Shown: positions 1-7,827, numbered from the stretch's first letter. The stretch is 64,000 nt of DNA from Bacteroidales bacterium UBA6229 (GCA_002440975.1 DJWN01000103.1:1-64000); one strand, 5' to 3'. The notes: generated from the letters alone by a model not told the origin. Program-made: numbers and translations.

Positions 1-72
1 TCCCGTTAGGGACAAAATGTGGGTAGAATAAAAGGTTACCCCTGATTATCCCAAGTCCCGTACGTACGGGAC
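1..72. repeat. Interspersed palindromic repeat
   Basis: Positions 1-12 form a short hairpin TCCC-GTTA-GGGA. Positions 55-72 are a perfect 18-bp palindrome, GTCCCGTACGTACGGGAC. The text between them (GGGTAGAATAA and neighbours) resembles short non-coding repeats I recall from many Bacteroidota genomes, where a TCCCGTAGGGAC-like core is followed by AAAATnnGGGTAGAA. Only one copy lies in this window, so the repeat status rests on recollection and on the palindromes, not on copies seen here. Confidence 0.45.
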
Positions 73-159
73 GGCATAATTAAAGCGATTGAGCGTTCTT
101 ACGTTATTTTTACCGGACAACAGTGTTAATTTTTATTAAAAACCAAAACCCCTAACCCA

Positions 160-579
160 ATGAAACAATTCTATTTAATCAGCCTTTTGATACTTGTGAT
201 GAGCAGCTTAAGTGCCCAAACAGAAACCGCAGCTAAAGAAACCCAAAAAGCAGTGCTGGATGTGTACTACACCCACAGTACCAATCGCTGTGCAGGTTGC
301 AAAGCCATCGAAAAAGAAACCCTCAAAACCCTCAACACCCAGTTTAAGCAACAGCTTGAAAATGGCGAGATAGCTGTTCATATTATAAATATCGATTTGA
401 AAAAGAACAAAACTATTGTGGATCAGTTTAAAGTTTGGGGATCGAGCCTGTTTATTGTAAAAAACAGTGATTCAGAGCATAAAATTGACCTCACCAAAGA
501 AGGCTTTGCCCTGGCGCGTACCAAACCAGAAGAGTTTCATGTTGTAGTTGCCAAAACTATCAGGGAACAACTTAAATAA
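160..579 (+). CDS. arsF: ArsF-like thioredoxin-fold protein
   Basis: A 139-residue exported protein with an N-terminal signal peptide ending near SLSAQ (residues 1-20) and a CxxC motif, C44-A-G-C47, in a thioredoxin-like setting. It matches the family annotated as the ArsF subunit of the ArsEFG system, which has been linked to efflux or reduction of nitro- and amino-aromatic arsenicals. The next gene encodes a CcdA/ArsG-like membrane protein with paired cysteines, so thiol-disulfide exchange between the two is plausible. No ArsE gene is seen nearby, so the arsenical substrate is an inference from family naming. It could equally be a general periplasmic thiol-redox pair. Confidence 0.65.
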   Translation: MKQFYLISLLILVMSSLSAQTETAAKETQKAVLDVYYTHSTNRCAGCKAIEKETLKTLNTQFKQQLENGEIAVHIINIDLKKNKTIVDQFKVWGSSLFIVKNSDSEHKIDLTKEGFALARTKPEEFHVVVAKTIREQLK

Positions 580-642
580 TTTCTGTCATTCTAATCTGCT
601 GTTACCCATTATCTGCCTGGTTAACAGCTAAATAGTGCAAGT

Positions 643-1344
643 ATGGATTTCTTACAAAGCCTGCTGGATAATACTTCATTGCCTTTTCTTACCGCTTTTG
701 TGCTGGGTATGATGACGGCTATAAGTCCGTGTCCGTTGGCCACCAATATCACAGCCATTGCCTTCATTAGCAAGGATATGAAAAACCGGCGTAAAGTTTT
801 TATAAACGGCTTGATTTATACACTCGGTCGTGCCATTTCCTATACAGCAATTGGCGTGATACTCTTTTTTGGCGCCAGCACTTTTTCCATTGCCGGATTT
901 TTTCAGCAATGGGGCGAACGCCTGCTGGGGCCATTATTGCTGATTATCGGCATATTTATGCTGGACATCATTCGCATTAACTTCCCTGGATTGGGTAAGC
1001 TGGGTGATAAAATGGAACAAAACTCCAAAAAGGGATTCTGGCAGGTTTTGCTGCTGGGAATAGTGTTTGCACTGGCTTTTTGTCCTTACAGCGGCTTGCT
1101 CTATTTTGGTATGCTGATCCCGATTACCATCGCAAGTCCTTCGGGTTTATTTCTGCCGGTGATTTTTGCTGTGGCAACAGGCCTGCCGGTAATTGTGCTG
1201 GCCTGGATGCTGGCTTTCACTGTAGCTGAAGTTGGTAGCTTTTACAATAAGCTCAAAACCTTTGAGAAGTGGTTCAGAAAAGTTGTGGCCGTTGTTTTTA
1301 TCCTGGTAGGATTGTATTATAGCTTCATTTTCTTCATTCCTTAA
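643..1344 (+). CDS. arsG: ArsG/CcdA-like membrane protein
   Basis: A 233-residue protein with about six membrane segments, of the DsbD/CcdA (LysE-like) superfamily. Two motifs carry one cysteine each: SPCPLATN (C30) and FCPYSG (C147). They sit at the positions where CcdA and DsbD carry their redox pair. It best fits the ArsG-type permease paired with ArsF. It lies 63 nt after the thioredoxin-fold gene and 13 nt before an ArsP-type permease, so all three are probably co-transcribed. The role may be moving reducing equivalents to the periplasm for the ArsF-like CxxC, or exporting an aromatic arsenical; the sequence alone cannot separate these. Confidence 0.65.
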   Translation: MDFLQSLLDNTSLPFLTAFVLGMMTAISPCPLATNITAIAFISKDMKNRRKVFINGLIYTLGRAISYTAIGVILFFGASTFSIAGFFQQWGERLLGPLLLIIGIFMLDIIRINFPGLGKLGDKMEQNSKKGFWQVLLLGIVFALAFCPYSGLLYFGMLIPITIASPSGLFLPVIFAVATGLPVIVLAWMLAFTVAEVGSFYNKLKTFEKWFRKVVAVVFILVGLYYSFIFFIP

Positions 1345-1357
1345 AACTGATTCCATT

Positions 1358-2677
1358 ATGGAAACTAAAAAAGAACTTAAAATACTAGGCTGGATCATCG
1401 CCATTTTCCTTTTCGTATTTTTTCTGCCCATTGAAAATGAGCTATTTCTCACTGCCATAGATGCCACACTGGATTTAACACGCTGGTATGCCCGCGAACA
1501 CGTTATTCTCTGTCTGCTTCCGGCCTTTTTTATTGCCGGGGTGATTAGCGTTTTTGTGAGCCAGGGAGCTGTGATGAAGTATTTTGGAGCCAGAGCCAAA
1601 AAATGGCTGGCTTATACCGTAGCTTCTGTTTCAGGTACGATACTGGCAGTTTGCAGCTGCACGATTCTGCCTTTGTTTTCGAGTATTCACAAGAGGGGCG
1701 CAGGTTTGGGGCCGGCCATTGCGTTTTTGTATTCTGGTCCGGCCATCAATATGCTGGCCATCATTCTCACCGCGCGCATCCTCGGTTTCGAGATGGGTGT
1801 AGCCCGTATCATAGGCGCAGTGTTTTTTGCTATTGTTATCGGTTCGGCCATGTCCCTGATCTTTCGCAAAGAAGAAAGAGCCAAACGTGCTGAACAAATG
1901 AATTTTCCGGACATGCCCGAGAAAAGGCCGATGTGGCAGACCTCTTTTCACTTTTTTACACTCGTACTGATTTTGGTTTTTGCCAACTGGGGTGCCCCTT
2001 CATCTGGTGAAACAACAGGAGCCTGGTACTGGATTTGGTCGAACAAATGGCTGATCACCAGCTTTTTCGGCTTGTTCCTGATCTATTCACTCCTCTTTAT
2101 CCTGAATATAAAATGGTGGCATGTTGCCCTTGCTGCACTCGCCACTGCAGCCGCCGGATTACTTACCGCCTCTCCATTGGTGCCTATGGTTGTAGCTATT
2201 GCCGGCTTGAGTATAATCACCCTTTTGGATAAAACCGATGAAGATAATCCTGAATGGACACGCTCGGCCTGGGATTTTACCAAACAAATTATGCCTTTGC
2301 TGGCTGTGGGAGTTGTTACTGCAGGTTTTCTGCTGGGCTCAACGCATGATGACATCACCATTCCTGGTATTATTCCCAACGAATGGATAACAGCTTTGGT
2401 AGGTGGCAATTCTGTTTTTTCAAACTTGTTTGCTTCTATCGTTGGTGCCTTAATGTATTTTGCCACGCTTACAGAAGTACCTGTTTTGCAAGGCCTTATC
2501 GCTGCCGGAATGGGCAAAGGACCGGCCTTGGCACTTTTACTGGCAGGCCCTTCACTCTCCTTACCAAATATTCTGGTAATCAGAGGCGTTATGGGAACGC
2601 AAAAAACATTGGTTTATGTAGCACTGGTGATCGTGATGGCTACCATTAGCGGATTAATTTATGGAGGATTGTTTTAG
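1358..2677 (+). CDS. ArsP-type permease
   Basis: A 439-residue polytopic membrane protein (about ten segments) of the predicted permease family that includes ArsP (DUF318/PF03773-like). The family signature is visible around residues 98-140: CSCTILPLF (C99, C101), followed by a glycine-rich segment ending in SGPAINM. Characterised ArsP proteins export trivalent organoarsenicals such as methylarsenite or roxarsone(III) through conserved cysteines. Its position directly behind ArsF- and ArsG-like genes supports a role in organoarsenical resistance. Many members of this family have unknown substrates, so the specificity is inferred. Confidence 0.75.
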   Translation: METKKELKILGWIIAIFLFVFFLPIENELFLTAIDATLDLTRWYAREHVILCLLPAFFIAGVISVFVSQGAVMKYFGARAKKWLAYTVASVSGTILAVCSCTILPLFSSIHKRGAGLGPAIAFLYSGPAINMLAIILTARILGFEMGVARIIGAVFFAIVIGSAMSLIFRKEERAKRAEQMNFPDMPEKRPMWQTSFHFFTLVLILVFANWGAPSSGETTGAWYWIWSNKWLITSFFGLFLIYSLLFILNIKWWHVALAALATAAAGLLTASPLVPMVVAIAGLSIITLLDKTDEDNPEWTRSAWDFTKQIMPLLAVGVVTAGFLLGSTHDDITIPGIIPNEWITALVGGNSVFSNLFASIVGALMYFATLTEVPVLQGLIAAGMGKGPALALLLAGPSLSLPNILVIRGVMGTQKTLVYVALVIVMATISGLIYGGLF

Positions 2678-2687
2678 AAAAACGTCA

Positions 2688-2819
2688 TCATAAATACTTC
2701 ATCATCACCGAAATAAATACAATCGCAATTCCCAGCAGAAAAGAAACGGCAGCCAGTTTTTGCTGTCTTTTATGTCATTCTGGTTCTCCAAACATGTATT
2801 TCAGTTTGATAGATATCAT
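2688..2819 (-). pseudogene. Possible small TM-peptide ORF with in-frame TGA
   Basis: On the minus strand an ATG at 2819 opens a 43-codon frame ending at 2688. The frame is interrupted by TGA at 2775-2777. After the stop it encodes a clean hydrophobic segment (LAAVSFLLGIAIVFISVMM) preceded by HKRQQK and followed by KYL, a normal single-pass membrane pattern. I do not recognise the product. It could be a degraded small membrane protein, a start-shifted short peptide or chance. Other genes in the window use TGA as stop, so recoding is unlikely. Confidence 0.25.
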
Positions 2820-2979
2820 CCAAATAACTATAACACTAAAGGATTTTCAATCATGGATTCATTCTCGATCAAGCGAACTTGACTTATACAATAAAAATGA
2901 AAATTTCCGCTACAGTTTGAGGTCGCAATTAATAATCTAAAAGCTATATCTTCTTGATTACATGAGGCTTAATATCGTT

Positions 2980-2998
2980 CTGTTGTAATTTTCAACAG
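2980..2998. promoter_or_regulatory. Inverted repeat, putative activator site 1
   Basis: CTGTTGTAATTTTCAACAG is a perfect 6-bp inverted repeat with a 7-bp spacer. Together with the copy at 3070 it lies roughly 100-200 bp upstream of the sigma-54-like promoter, the usual distance for NtrC-family enhancer sites. The likely binder is the activator encoded at 9498-10829. Confidence 0.5.
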
Positions 2999-3069
2999 CT
3001 GTATATATTTTCACCACTTATATTTTAACCACTCATTTTCTGATTGTTACAAAATTTTCAAAAATTATG

Positions 3070-3086
3070 TGTTGTATTTTTCAACA
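3070..3086. promoter_or_regulatory. Inverted repeat, putative activator site 2
   Basis: TGTTGTATTTTTCAACA repeats the site at 2980-2998, with the same TGTTG/CAACA arms and the same 7-bp spacer. Centre-to-centre distance between the two sites is about 89 bp. Confidence 0.5.
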
Positions 3087-3163
3087 GTACACATTCAAAA
3101 ATCAAAACAAAATGATTTCTGTATTTCATTGATTTATTGAGTATTAGCATATGTATTTTGGCT

Positions 3164-3180
3164 TTGGCACACAAATTGAA
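3164..3180 (+). promoter_or_regulatory. Sigma-54-like -24/-12 promoter
   Basis: TTGGCAC, then 5 bp, then TTGAA matches the sigma-54 consensus TGGCAC-N5-TTGC in spacing and at the -24 element. The -12 element has GA in place of the usual GC, which is a real weakness. Transcription would start near 3190. The operon downstream is followed by a GAFTGA-type activator gene. No TAnnTTTG box was noticed nearby. Confidence 0.5.
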
Positions 3181-3244
3181 CATACAAGGCATAAACTTAA
3201 ATGTGATGAAAACTACGAAACATAATACCAAAAATCATAAAGAC

Positions 3245-4831
3245 ATGAAAACACAAACTTATTTCTCAAAATTCATGATGGCACTTTTGCTCATTGCCTT
3301 TACAATTCCGCTTCAGGCAAACCAGCAAAAGGATTCAGATGTTGTAAAAAACATTGCCATCAGCTGGACAGATGCCTATTCACAGCATCAGCCACAAAGT
3401 ACCTTAAAGCTGCAAACCCCAGAATCAACCGATTTTGGTGCGGACGAAAACACACTGCTCATCACAGATGAAGTTCACATAACCAAGCTTGATCACCAAA
3501 CCTGGCGCATGCCGATTGCACGCAATGTAGTTGTTGGAGTTTTCAACATCAACCATCCCGAAACAGCTAGTTGGAACGAGACCGGATTTACGGCAGAAAC
3601 ATTGGCTGATTTCATGAAAAACAATCCCGTTTTCATTTCAGAGGATGCCCATCTGATCGAAATGCTTGAAAAGTTTACCGAATCAAAAGCTGATTCCTGG
3701 AAGCTTGAAAAACTGGCTTCTGATAATGCTGTTCTGCAAGCGATCAATCAAAACACAAACAAAATTGGATTTATAAGATACAATGCAATCAAAAATGATG
3801 CAACGGCTGAAAACATCAATCAGCTGGCACTGCTTCCTATTGACCGGAATGGTAATGGCAAGCTCGATCAGATGGAAAATTTCTACACAGAAACAAGCCG
3901 CTTCGAACGTGCGGTTTGGATGGGAAAATATCCTCATGCCCTCACAAACACCTATTTTCTGGCAGCCACAAACAAACCCTCTGATGCACAAATCAGCTTT
4001 GTGAGCTGGGCTTTAAATGAAGGACAGCAAACACTTGCTGCTAACAATATCGGTCAATTGCCACTTCCCGAGCGTTATGCCCAGATTGAAAAACTCAACA
4101 CCATTCCTGTAACTCCTCCTGCACCAATCTTCAAACAGCACATCTGGCAAAAGCTGATTCTGCCGACTTTAGGATTGCTGCTGATTATCGGATTACTCAC
4201 AGGCTCCTTGTTCTTTAGCCAAAAAAGCAGAGACGAAAACCTCATCAGCAGTCTTGAAGCTGATCAAAATACAGCACCAAAACAAACTCCGGCCGGCTTG
4301 CTTTTCGACCGCACCCACACCTGGACTTTGATGCAAAAAGACGGCTGGGTAAAAACCGGCGTAGATGAATTTATCCTGAATGCAACAGGCCCGCTTTCAC
4401 GTGTGAAACTTAAAAAAACAGGCGAAAAGGTAGAAAAAGGAGATGCCCTGATCAGCCTTATCCAAAATGGAAAAAGCATCACAATTTTTTCACCCGTAAC
4501 AGGTGTTGTGAAAGCAGTAAACGAAACCATCAACACACATATTCAGGAGCTTAACCAATCTCCTTACGACAAAGGCTGGCTCTATCAGATTGAACCGGAC
4601 AACTGGCAACAGGAAAACAAACTGATGATGATGGTAAACGAATACACCAAATGGATCAGTTTCGAAATGAATCGTTTGCGCGATTTTTTTGCTTCCGTTT
4701 CGACAAACGAAAGCTACCACCCACAAACTGTTTTACAAGATGGAGGTGAGCCACAAGCTGAGATCTTAAAAAATTGCTGCCCCGAAGTGTGGGAAAATTT
4801 CCAGACCAGTTTTATCAACCCTTCCAGGTAG
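3245..4831 (+). CDS. PBP-like/EF-hand/TM/GcvH-like fusion protein
   Basis: I start this gene at ATG 3245, not at the open frame's 3137, because the sigma-54-like promoter lies at 3164-3180 and 3245 gives a clean signal peptide (residues 1-25, ending PLQA). ATG 3206 is an alternative. The 528-residue product has three parts. Residues 30-285 resemble PstS-like binding proteins, with an ending like SFVSWALNEGQQ...LPLP. A textbook EF-hand loop, DRNGNGKLDQME, sits at 200-211. A TM helix spans 302-324. Residues 350-470 are clearly GcvH-like (HTW, SPVTG, SPYDKGWL). The canonical lipoyl lysine position is Gly409, with Lys410 next to it. The tail carries LQDGGE (497-502), shared with the fourth operon gene. 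Predicted topology: binding domain in the periplasm, GcvH-like domain in the cytoplasm. Function unknown. Confidence 0.7.
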   Translation: MKTQTYFSKFMMALLLIAFTIPLQANQQKDSDVVKNIAISWTDAYSQHQPQSTLKLQTPESTDFGADENTLLITDEVHITKLDHQTWRMPIARNVVVGVFNINHPETASWNETGFTAETLADFMKNNPVFISEDAHLIEMLEKFTESKADSWKLEKLASDNAVLQAINQNTNKIGFIRYNAIKNDATAENINQLALLPIDRNGNGKLDQMENFYTETSRFERAVWMGKYPHALTNTYFLAATNKPSDAQISFVSWALNEGQQTLAANNIGQLPLPERYAQIEKLNTIPVTPPAPIFKQHIWQKLILPTLGLLLIIGLLTGSLFFSQKSRDENLISSLEADQNTAPKQTPAGLLFDRTHTWTLMQKDGWVKTGVDEFILNATGPLSRVKLKKTGEKVEKGDALISLIQNGKSITIFSPVTGVVKAVNETINTHIQELNQSPYDKGWLYQIEPDNWQQENKLMMMVNEYTKWISFEMNRLRDFFASVSTNESYHPQTVLQDGGEPQAEILKNCCPEVWENFQTSFINPSR

Positions 4832-4888
4832 CTGATAAGATCATAACCAAACGATAAGCCCTTTTCTAACCCAAATTCTTAACAGGAC

Positions 4889-5773
4889 ATGAAGAAAATT
4901 GACCGCAGGTTCTTCCTGAAAGCCATGGGCGTAACGGCCGCAACGCTGGCAGTAGGAACCTCCAAAACCACCGCGGGCGATCCGGCTCATGAAGTCGGAG
5001 ATTTACCCGAACTCAAAGGCATACTGTTCGATGCCACCAAATGCAAAGGCTGCTATGGCTGCGAATACGACTGCGCCTGGGAGCATGAACTCACAGAGCC
5101 TGACGTAATTGATGAAGACGAACGCCGCAAAACAGATCACACCCGCCGCACTGTCGTTAACAAATACAATACCTCCAAAGGTGAAGTTTTTGTTAAGACC
5201 CAATGCATGAACTGCAACGATCCGGCTTGTGGAGCGGCCTGTCTTACACAAGCCATGCACAAAACCAAAGAGGGCTCTGTGATTTGGCGCGATGAAAAGT
5301 GCATGGGTTGCCGCTATTGCATGGTTTCGTGCCCCTTTGATATGCCCAAATTTGAGTATCACAGCACCAATCCCAAGATTGAAAAATGTGATATGTGCTA
5401 CCATCTGCAACAACAAGGTGAAATGCCTGCCTGTGCCTATAATTGCCCAAACGGTGCACTTTATTTCGGAACACGACGGGAGCTGATTTTTGAGGCAAAC
5501 AAACGCATTGTCGAAAATCCGGATTTGTATTATCCTCATATCTATGGCGAACATGAAGCTGGCGGATCAAGCTGGATGTATCTTTCACCTGTTCCGTTTG
5601 AAGAATTAGGTTTTAACACCAAAATCCAAAACAAATCCTATCCTTCGCTCACTAAAGGTTTTATTTCTTCCATCGCACCGGTTGATATTCTTTTGCCCGC
5701 TGCTTTGCTGGGCATTTATGAAGCCACAAATAAAACCAAACCTGGAACCTATGAAAAGGAGGAATTGTCATGA
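4889..5773 (+). CDS. Tat-exported HybA-like four-cluster ferredoxin subunit
   Basis: A 294-residue electron-transfer protein. The N-terminus carries a twin-arginine signal (DRRFFLKAMG), so it is probably exported folded to the periplasm. Sixteen cysteines in four groups would bind four [4Fe-4S] clusters: C52/55/58/62, C106/109/114/118, C138/141/144/148 and C167/170/182/186. This is the HybA/DmsB/NrfC type of subunit, which normally wires a catalytic subunit to an NrfD-type membrane partner. Here the next gene encodes that partner, overlapping by 4 nt (ATGA), but no catalytic subunit gene is present. A weakly hydrophobic segment near residues 270-285 may anchor it, as in HybA. Confidence 0.88.
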   Translation: MKKIDRRFFLKAMGVTAATLAVGTSKTTAGDPAHEVGDLPELKGILFDATKCKGCYGCEYDCAWEHELTEPDVIDEDERRKTDHTRRTVVNKYNTSKGEVFVKTQCMNCNDPACGAACLTQAMHKTKEGSVIWRDEKCMGCRYCMVSCPFDMPKFEYHSTNPKIEKCDMCYHLQQQGEMPACAYNCPNGALYFGTRRELIFEANKRIVENPDLYYPHIYGEHEAGGSSWMYLSPVPFEELGFNTKIQNKSYPSLTKGFISSIAPVDILLPAALLGIYEATNKTKPGTYEKEELS

Positions 5774-7002
5774 ACAAAGCAGCATCACAACCCCTGTATC
5801 TGGATAATCGCGAAAACAATACTTTCAAATTTATCCTCAACGAATTAAAACCCAAAGGCAAAATCTTAACGCCCTTCAATATTATCAGTATTCCGGTTAT
5901 CATCACCGGTCTGATTATCATGTATATACGTTTTACTCAAGGGATAGGTTCTGTAACAAATCTCAGTCAAGAAGTTCCGTGGGGGCTATGGATTGGTTTT
6001 GATGTAGTTACCGGTGTAGCCTTTGCCGGTGGGGCTTATGTCCTGGTTTTTATGGTGTATATCCTCAATCTTGAAAAATACCGGCCAATTGTGCGCGTTA
6101 CCGTTTTGAACGGCTTTTTGGCCTACCTGTTTTATTCAGCCGCCTTACTGCTCGATTTGGGACGACCACTTAGTATCATCAATGTGATTATAGGAAATAG
6201 CTTTGGAGTAAGCTCCGTATTGTTTTTGGTGGGCTGGCATTTCCTTTTGTATATGCTGGCACTGCTGCTCGAGTTTTCGCCTGCCATTGCCGAGTGGCTC
6301 AATGCACGCAAAGCGCGAAAATTTCTATCGGGCTTAACACTTGCCGCGGTGATATTTGGTATTACCCTTTCGGCTTTGCATCAATCCGGCGTTGGAGCAC
6401 TCTTCCTTATGGCAAAAGACAAAATCCATCCGCTCTGGTACAACGCCTACATGCCACTGATGTTTGTTGTTTCGAGTGTTTTTGGTGGTATTTCGATGGT
6501 TATTCTCGAAGGCAGTATCAGTAGAAAGGTGTTTGATTATCAACTTGATAAAGATCATCACAAACAGCACAACAGCATTTTACACGGTTTGTCGAAAGTT
6601 TGTGCCGTTGGTATGTTTGTGTATTTATTTATGCAAATTCTCATCTTTGTGCATCAGCAAAATATGCCTTATCTGTTCAGTCCGATGGGTTACTGGTTTA
6701 TGTTCGAAATACTGGGTTTTGTGTTGCTTCCTATGCTGCTGTTTTTTCAAAGCTACCGAACCTACAATATCAGCATGATAAAAGTGGCCAGTGTGCTCAC
6801 CCTGCTGGGTATTGTTCTTAACCGGATGAATATTTCAATAATTGCATTTCAATATGATGCAGCAGTACGCTATGTGCCCACCTGGCAGGAATTTGTAGTA
6901 ACACTAACGATCATTTTTATTGAAATTTGGGTACTGCGTTGGATCATAACACGGATGCCCATTTTAAGAAAATCACCCGATTGGGTAAATAATAACCACT
7001 AA
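5770..7002 (+). CDS. NrfD/HybB-family membrane subunit
   Basis: A 410-residue polytopic protein with about ten membrane segments, of the NrfD/PsrC/HybB family. These proteins bind menaquinone or menaquinol in the membrane and exchange electrons with a periplasmic four-cluster ferredoxin. The start ATG overlaps the stop of the ferredoxin gene, so the two are translationally coupled. The family normally joins a Mo/W enzyme, hydrogenase or multiheme cytochrome; none is encoded here, which leaves the electron donor or acceptor open. The flanking genes both encode GcvH-like membrane proteins, an arrangement I do not know from a characterised complex. Confidence 0.85.
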   Translation: MNKAASQPLYLDNRENNTFKFILNELKPKGKILTPFNIISIPVIITGLIIMYIRFTQGIGSVTNLSQEVPWGLWIGFDVVTGVAFAGGAYVLVFMVYILNLEKYRPIVRVTVLNGFLAYLFYSAALLLDLGRPLSIINVIIGNSFGVSSVLFLVGWHFLLYMLALLLEFSPAIAEWLNARKARKFLSGLTLAAVIFGITLSALHQSGVGALFLMAKDKIHPLWYNAYMPLMFVVSSVFGGISMVILEGSISRKVFDYQLDKDHHKQHNSILHGLSKVCAVGMFVYLFMQILIFVHQQNMPYLFSPMGYWFMFEILGFVLLPMLLFFQSYRTYNISMIKVASVLTLLGIVLNRMNISIIAFQYDAAVRYVPTWQEFVVTLTIIFIEIWVLRWIITRMPILRKSPDWVNNNH

Positions 7003-7015
7003 AAAATATAAAGTC

Positions 7016-7738
7016 ATGGAAGAATTTCATTATTATAATCTTTTTGCCACCAAGGGCACTGAGTATTTGTTAACCATAATTTTCTTTCTCTTATTAATAC
7101 CTTTTTGGATCATGTTAAACAAAAATGCAAAGTCAGCAACAGTTACCAATTCTATTGCCAACATTTTCAGAACCGTATCAGATATACCGCAACATTTTTA
7201 TATGGCGATAAATCATATATGGGTGAAACCTGTCAGAGCAAACCAAATCAGATTGGGAATAAACCATCTGATTGGAAATCTCGTTATTACAGAACAAGTT
7301 GTGCTGAAAAAAAATCCCGGTGAATCAGTTGCAAAAGGCGAACCTATTGCCGAATTACACTGCAACGGAAAACTTCTTCAGCTTGTTTCGCCCCTGAGTG
7401 GTGTGGTACGAAAAACCAATGCCTTGCTTGAGAAGTCGAGCGGGATAAATAAACTTTCGCCTTATCACGAAGCCTGGATGATAGAACTGGAAGCAGAAAA
7501 CTGGCAACAGGAAGTTCAATTTTTGATTAAACCAAAATCTGTTAAAAGCTGGATGATCAACGAATTAAGTCGTGCCCGTGATTTTCTTGCTCAGATCCAA
7601 TCTGCACATAATCCTGTGGCTCAACCCATTATTCTGCAAGATGGGGGCGAAATCGACCCACAAGTATTTGCCGAAATGCCGCACACTATCTGGAATGATT
7701 TTGAACAAGCATTTCTGAGACTGCCAGAGGTAAATTAG
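7016..7738 (+). CDS. Membrane-anchored GcvH-like protein
   Basis: A 240-residue protein with one TM helix (about 17-35) and a GcvH-like domain (about 60-165). The acidic short N-terminus and basic residues after the helix suggest the GcvH-like domain is cytoplasmic. As in the first operon gene, the lipoylation hairpin reads NGK before LVSPLSG: the Lys is one residue off the GcvH lipoyl-Lys position, which holds Gly. The C-terminus repeats the pattern LQDGGE (207-212) followed by WNDFEQAF, seen in the first gene as LQDGGE...WENFQTSF. It lies 13 nt after the NrfD gene. The two GcvH-like proteins look like paralogous subunits of one complex. A true glycine-cleavage role is unlikely: no gcvT or gcvP is nearby. 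Confidence 0.7.
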   Translation: MEEFHYYNLFATKGTEYLLTIIFFLLLIPFWIMLNKNAKSATVTNSIANIFRTVSDIPQHFYMAINHIWVKPVRANQIRLGINHLIGNLVITEQVVLKKNPGESVAKGEPIAELHCNGKLLQLVSPLSGVVRKTNALLEKSSGINKLSPYHEAWMIELEAENWQQEVQFLIKPKSVKSWMINELSRARDFLAQIQSAHNPVAQPIILQDGGEIDPQVFAEMPHTIWNDFEQAFLRLPEVN

Positions 7739-7827
7739 ACAGATTCTAAGCATCTTACTTGCATCTTTTGTTGTATTTTCGAAGCGTATAATATAAAGAA
7801 GGATGCAGGTAAACTCTTTTTATCCAC

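Larger units (their letters stand above)
2820..3163. other. Non-coding upstream region of redox operon
   Basis: This AT-rich stretch has no convincing gene. A frame open from 3137 lies mostly upstream of the proposed promoter. It holds two near-identical inverted repeats (2980-2998 and 3070-3086) and leads into a sigma-54-like promoter, so it reads as an enhancer-type control region. Confidence 0.5.

Noticed and set aside
3137..3244. Coding use of the open frame upstream of ATG 3245
   Set aside because: It spans the sigma-54-like promoter, and the signal peptide begins only at 3245.
7016..7738. True glycine cleavage H protein
   Set aside because: It is membrane-anchored, lacks Lys at the lipoyl position and has no gcvT, gcvP or lipoate genes nearby.
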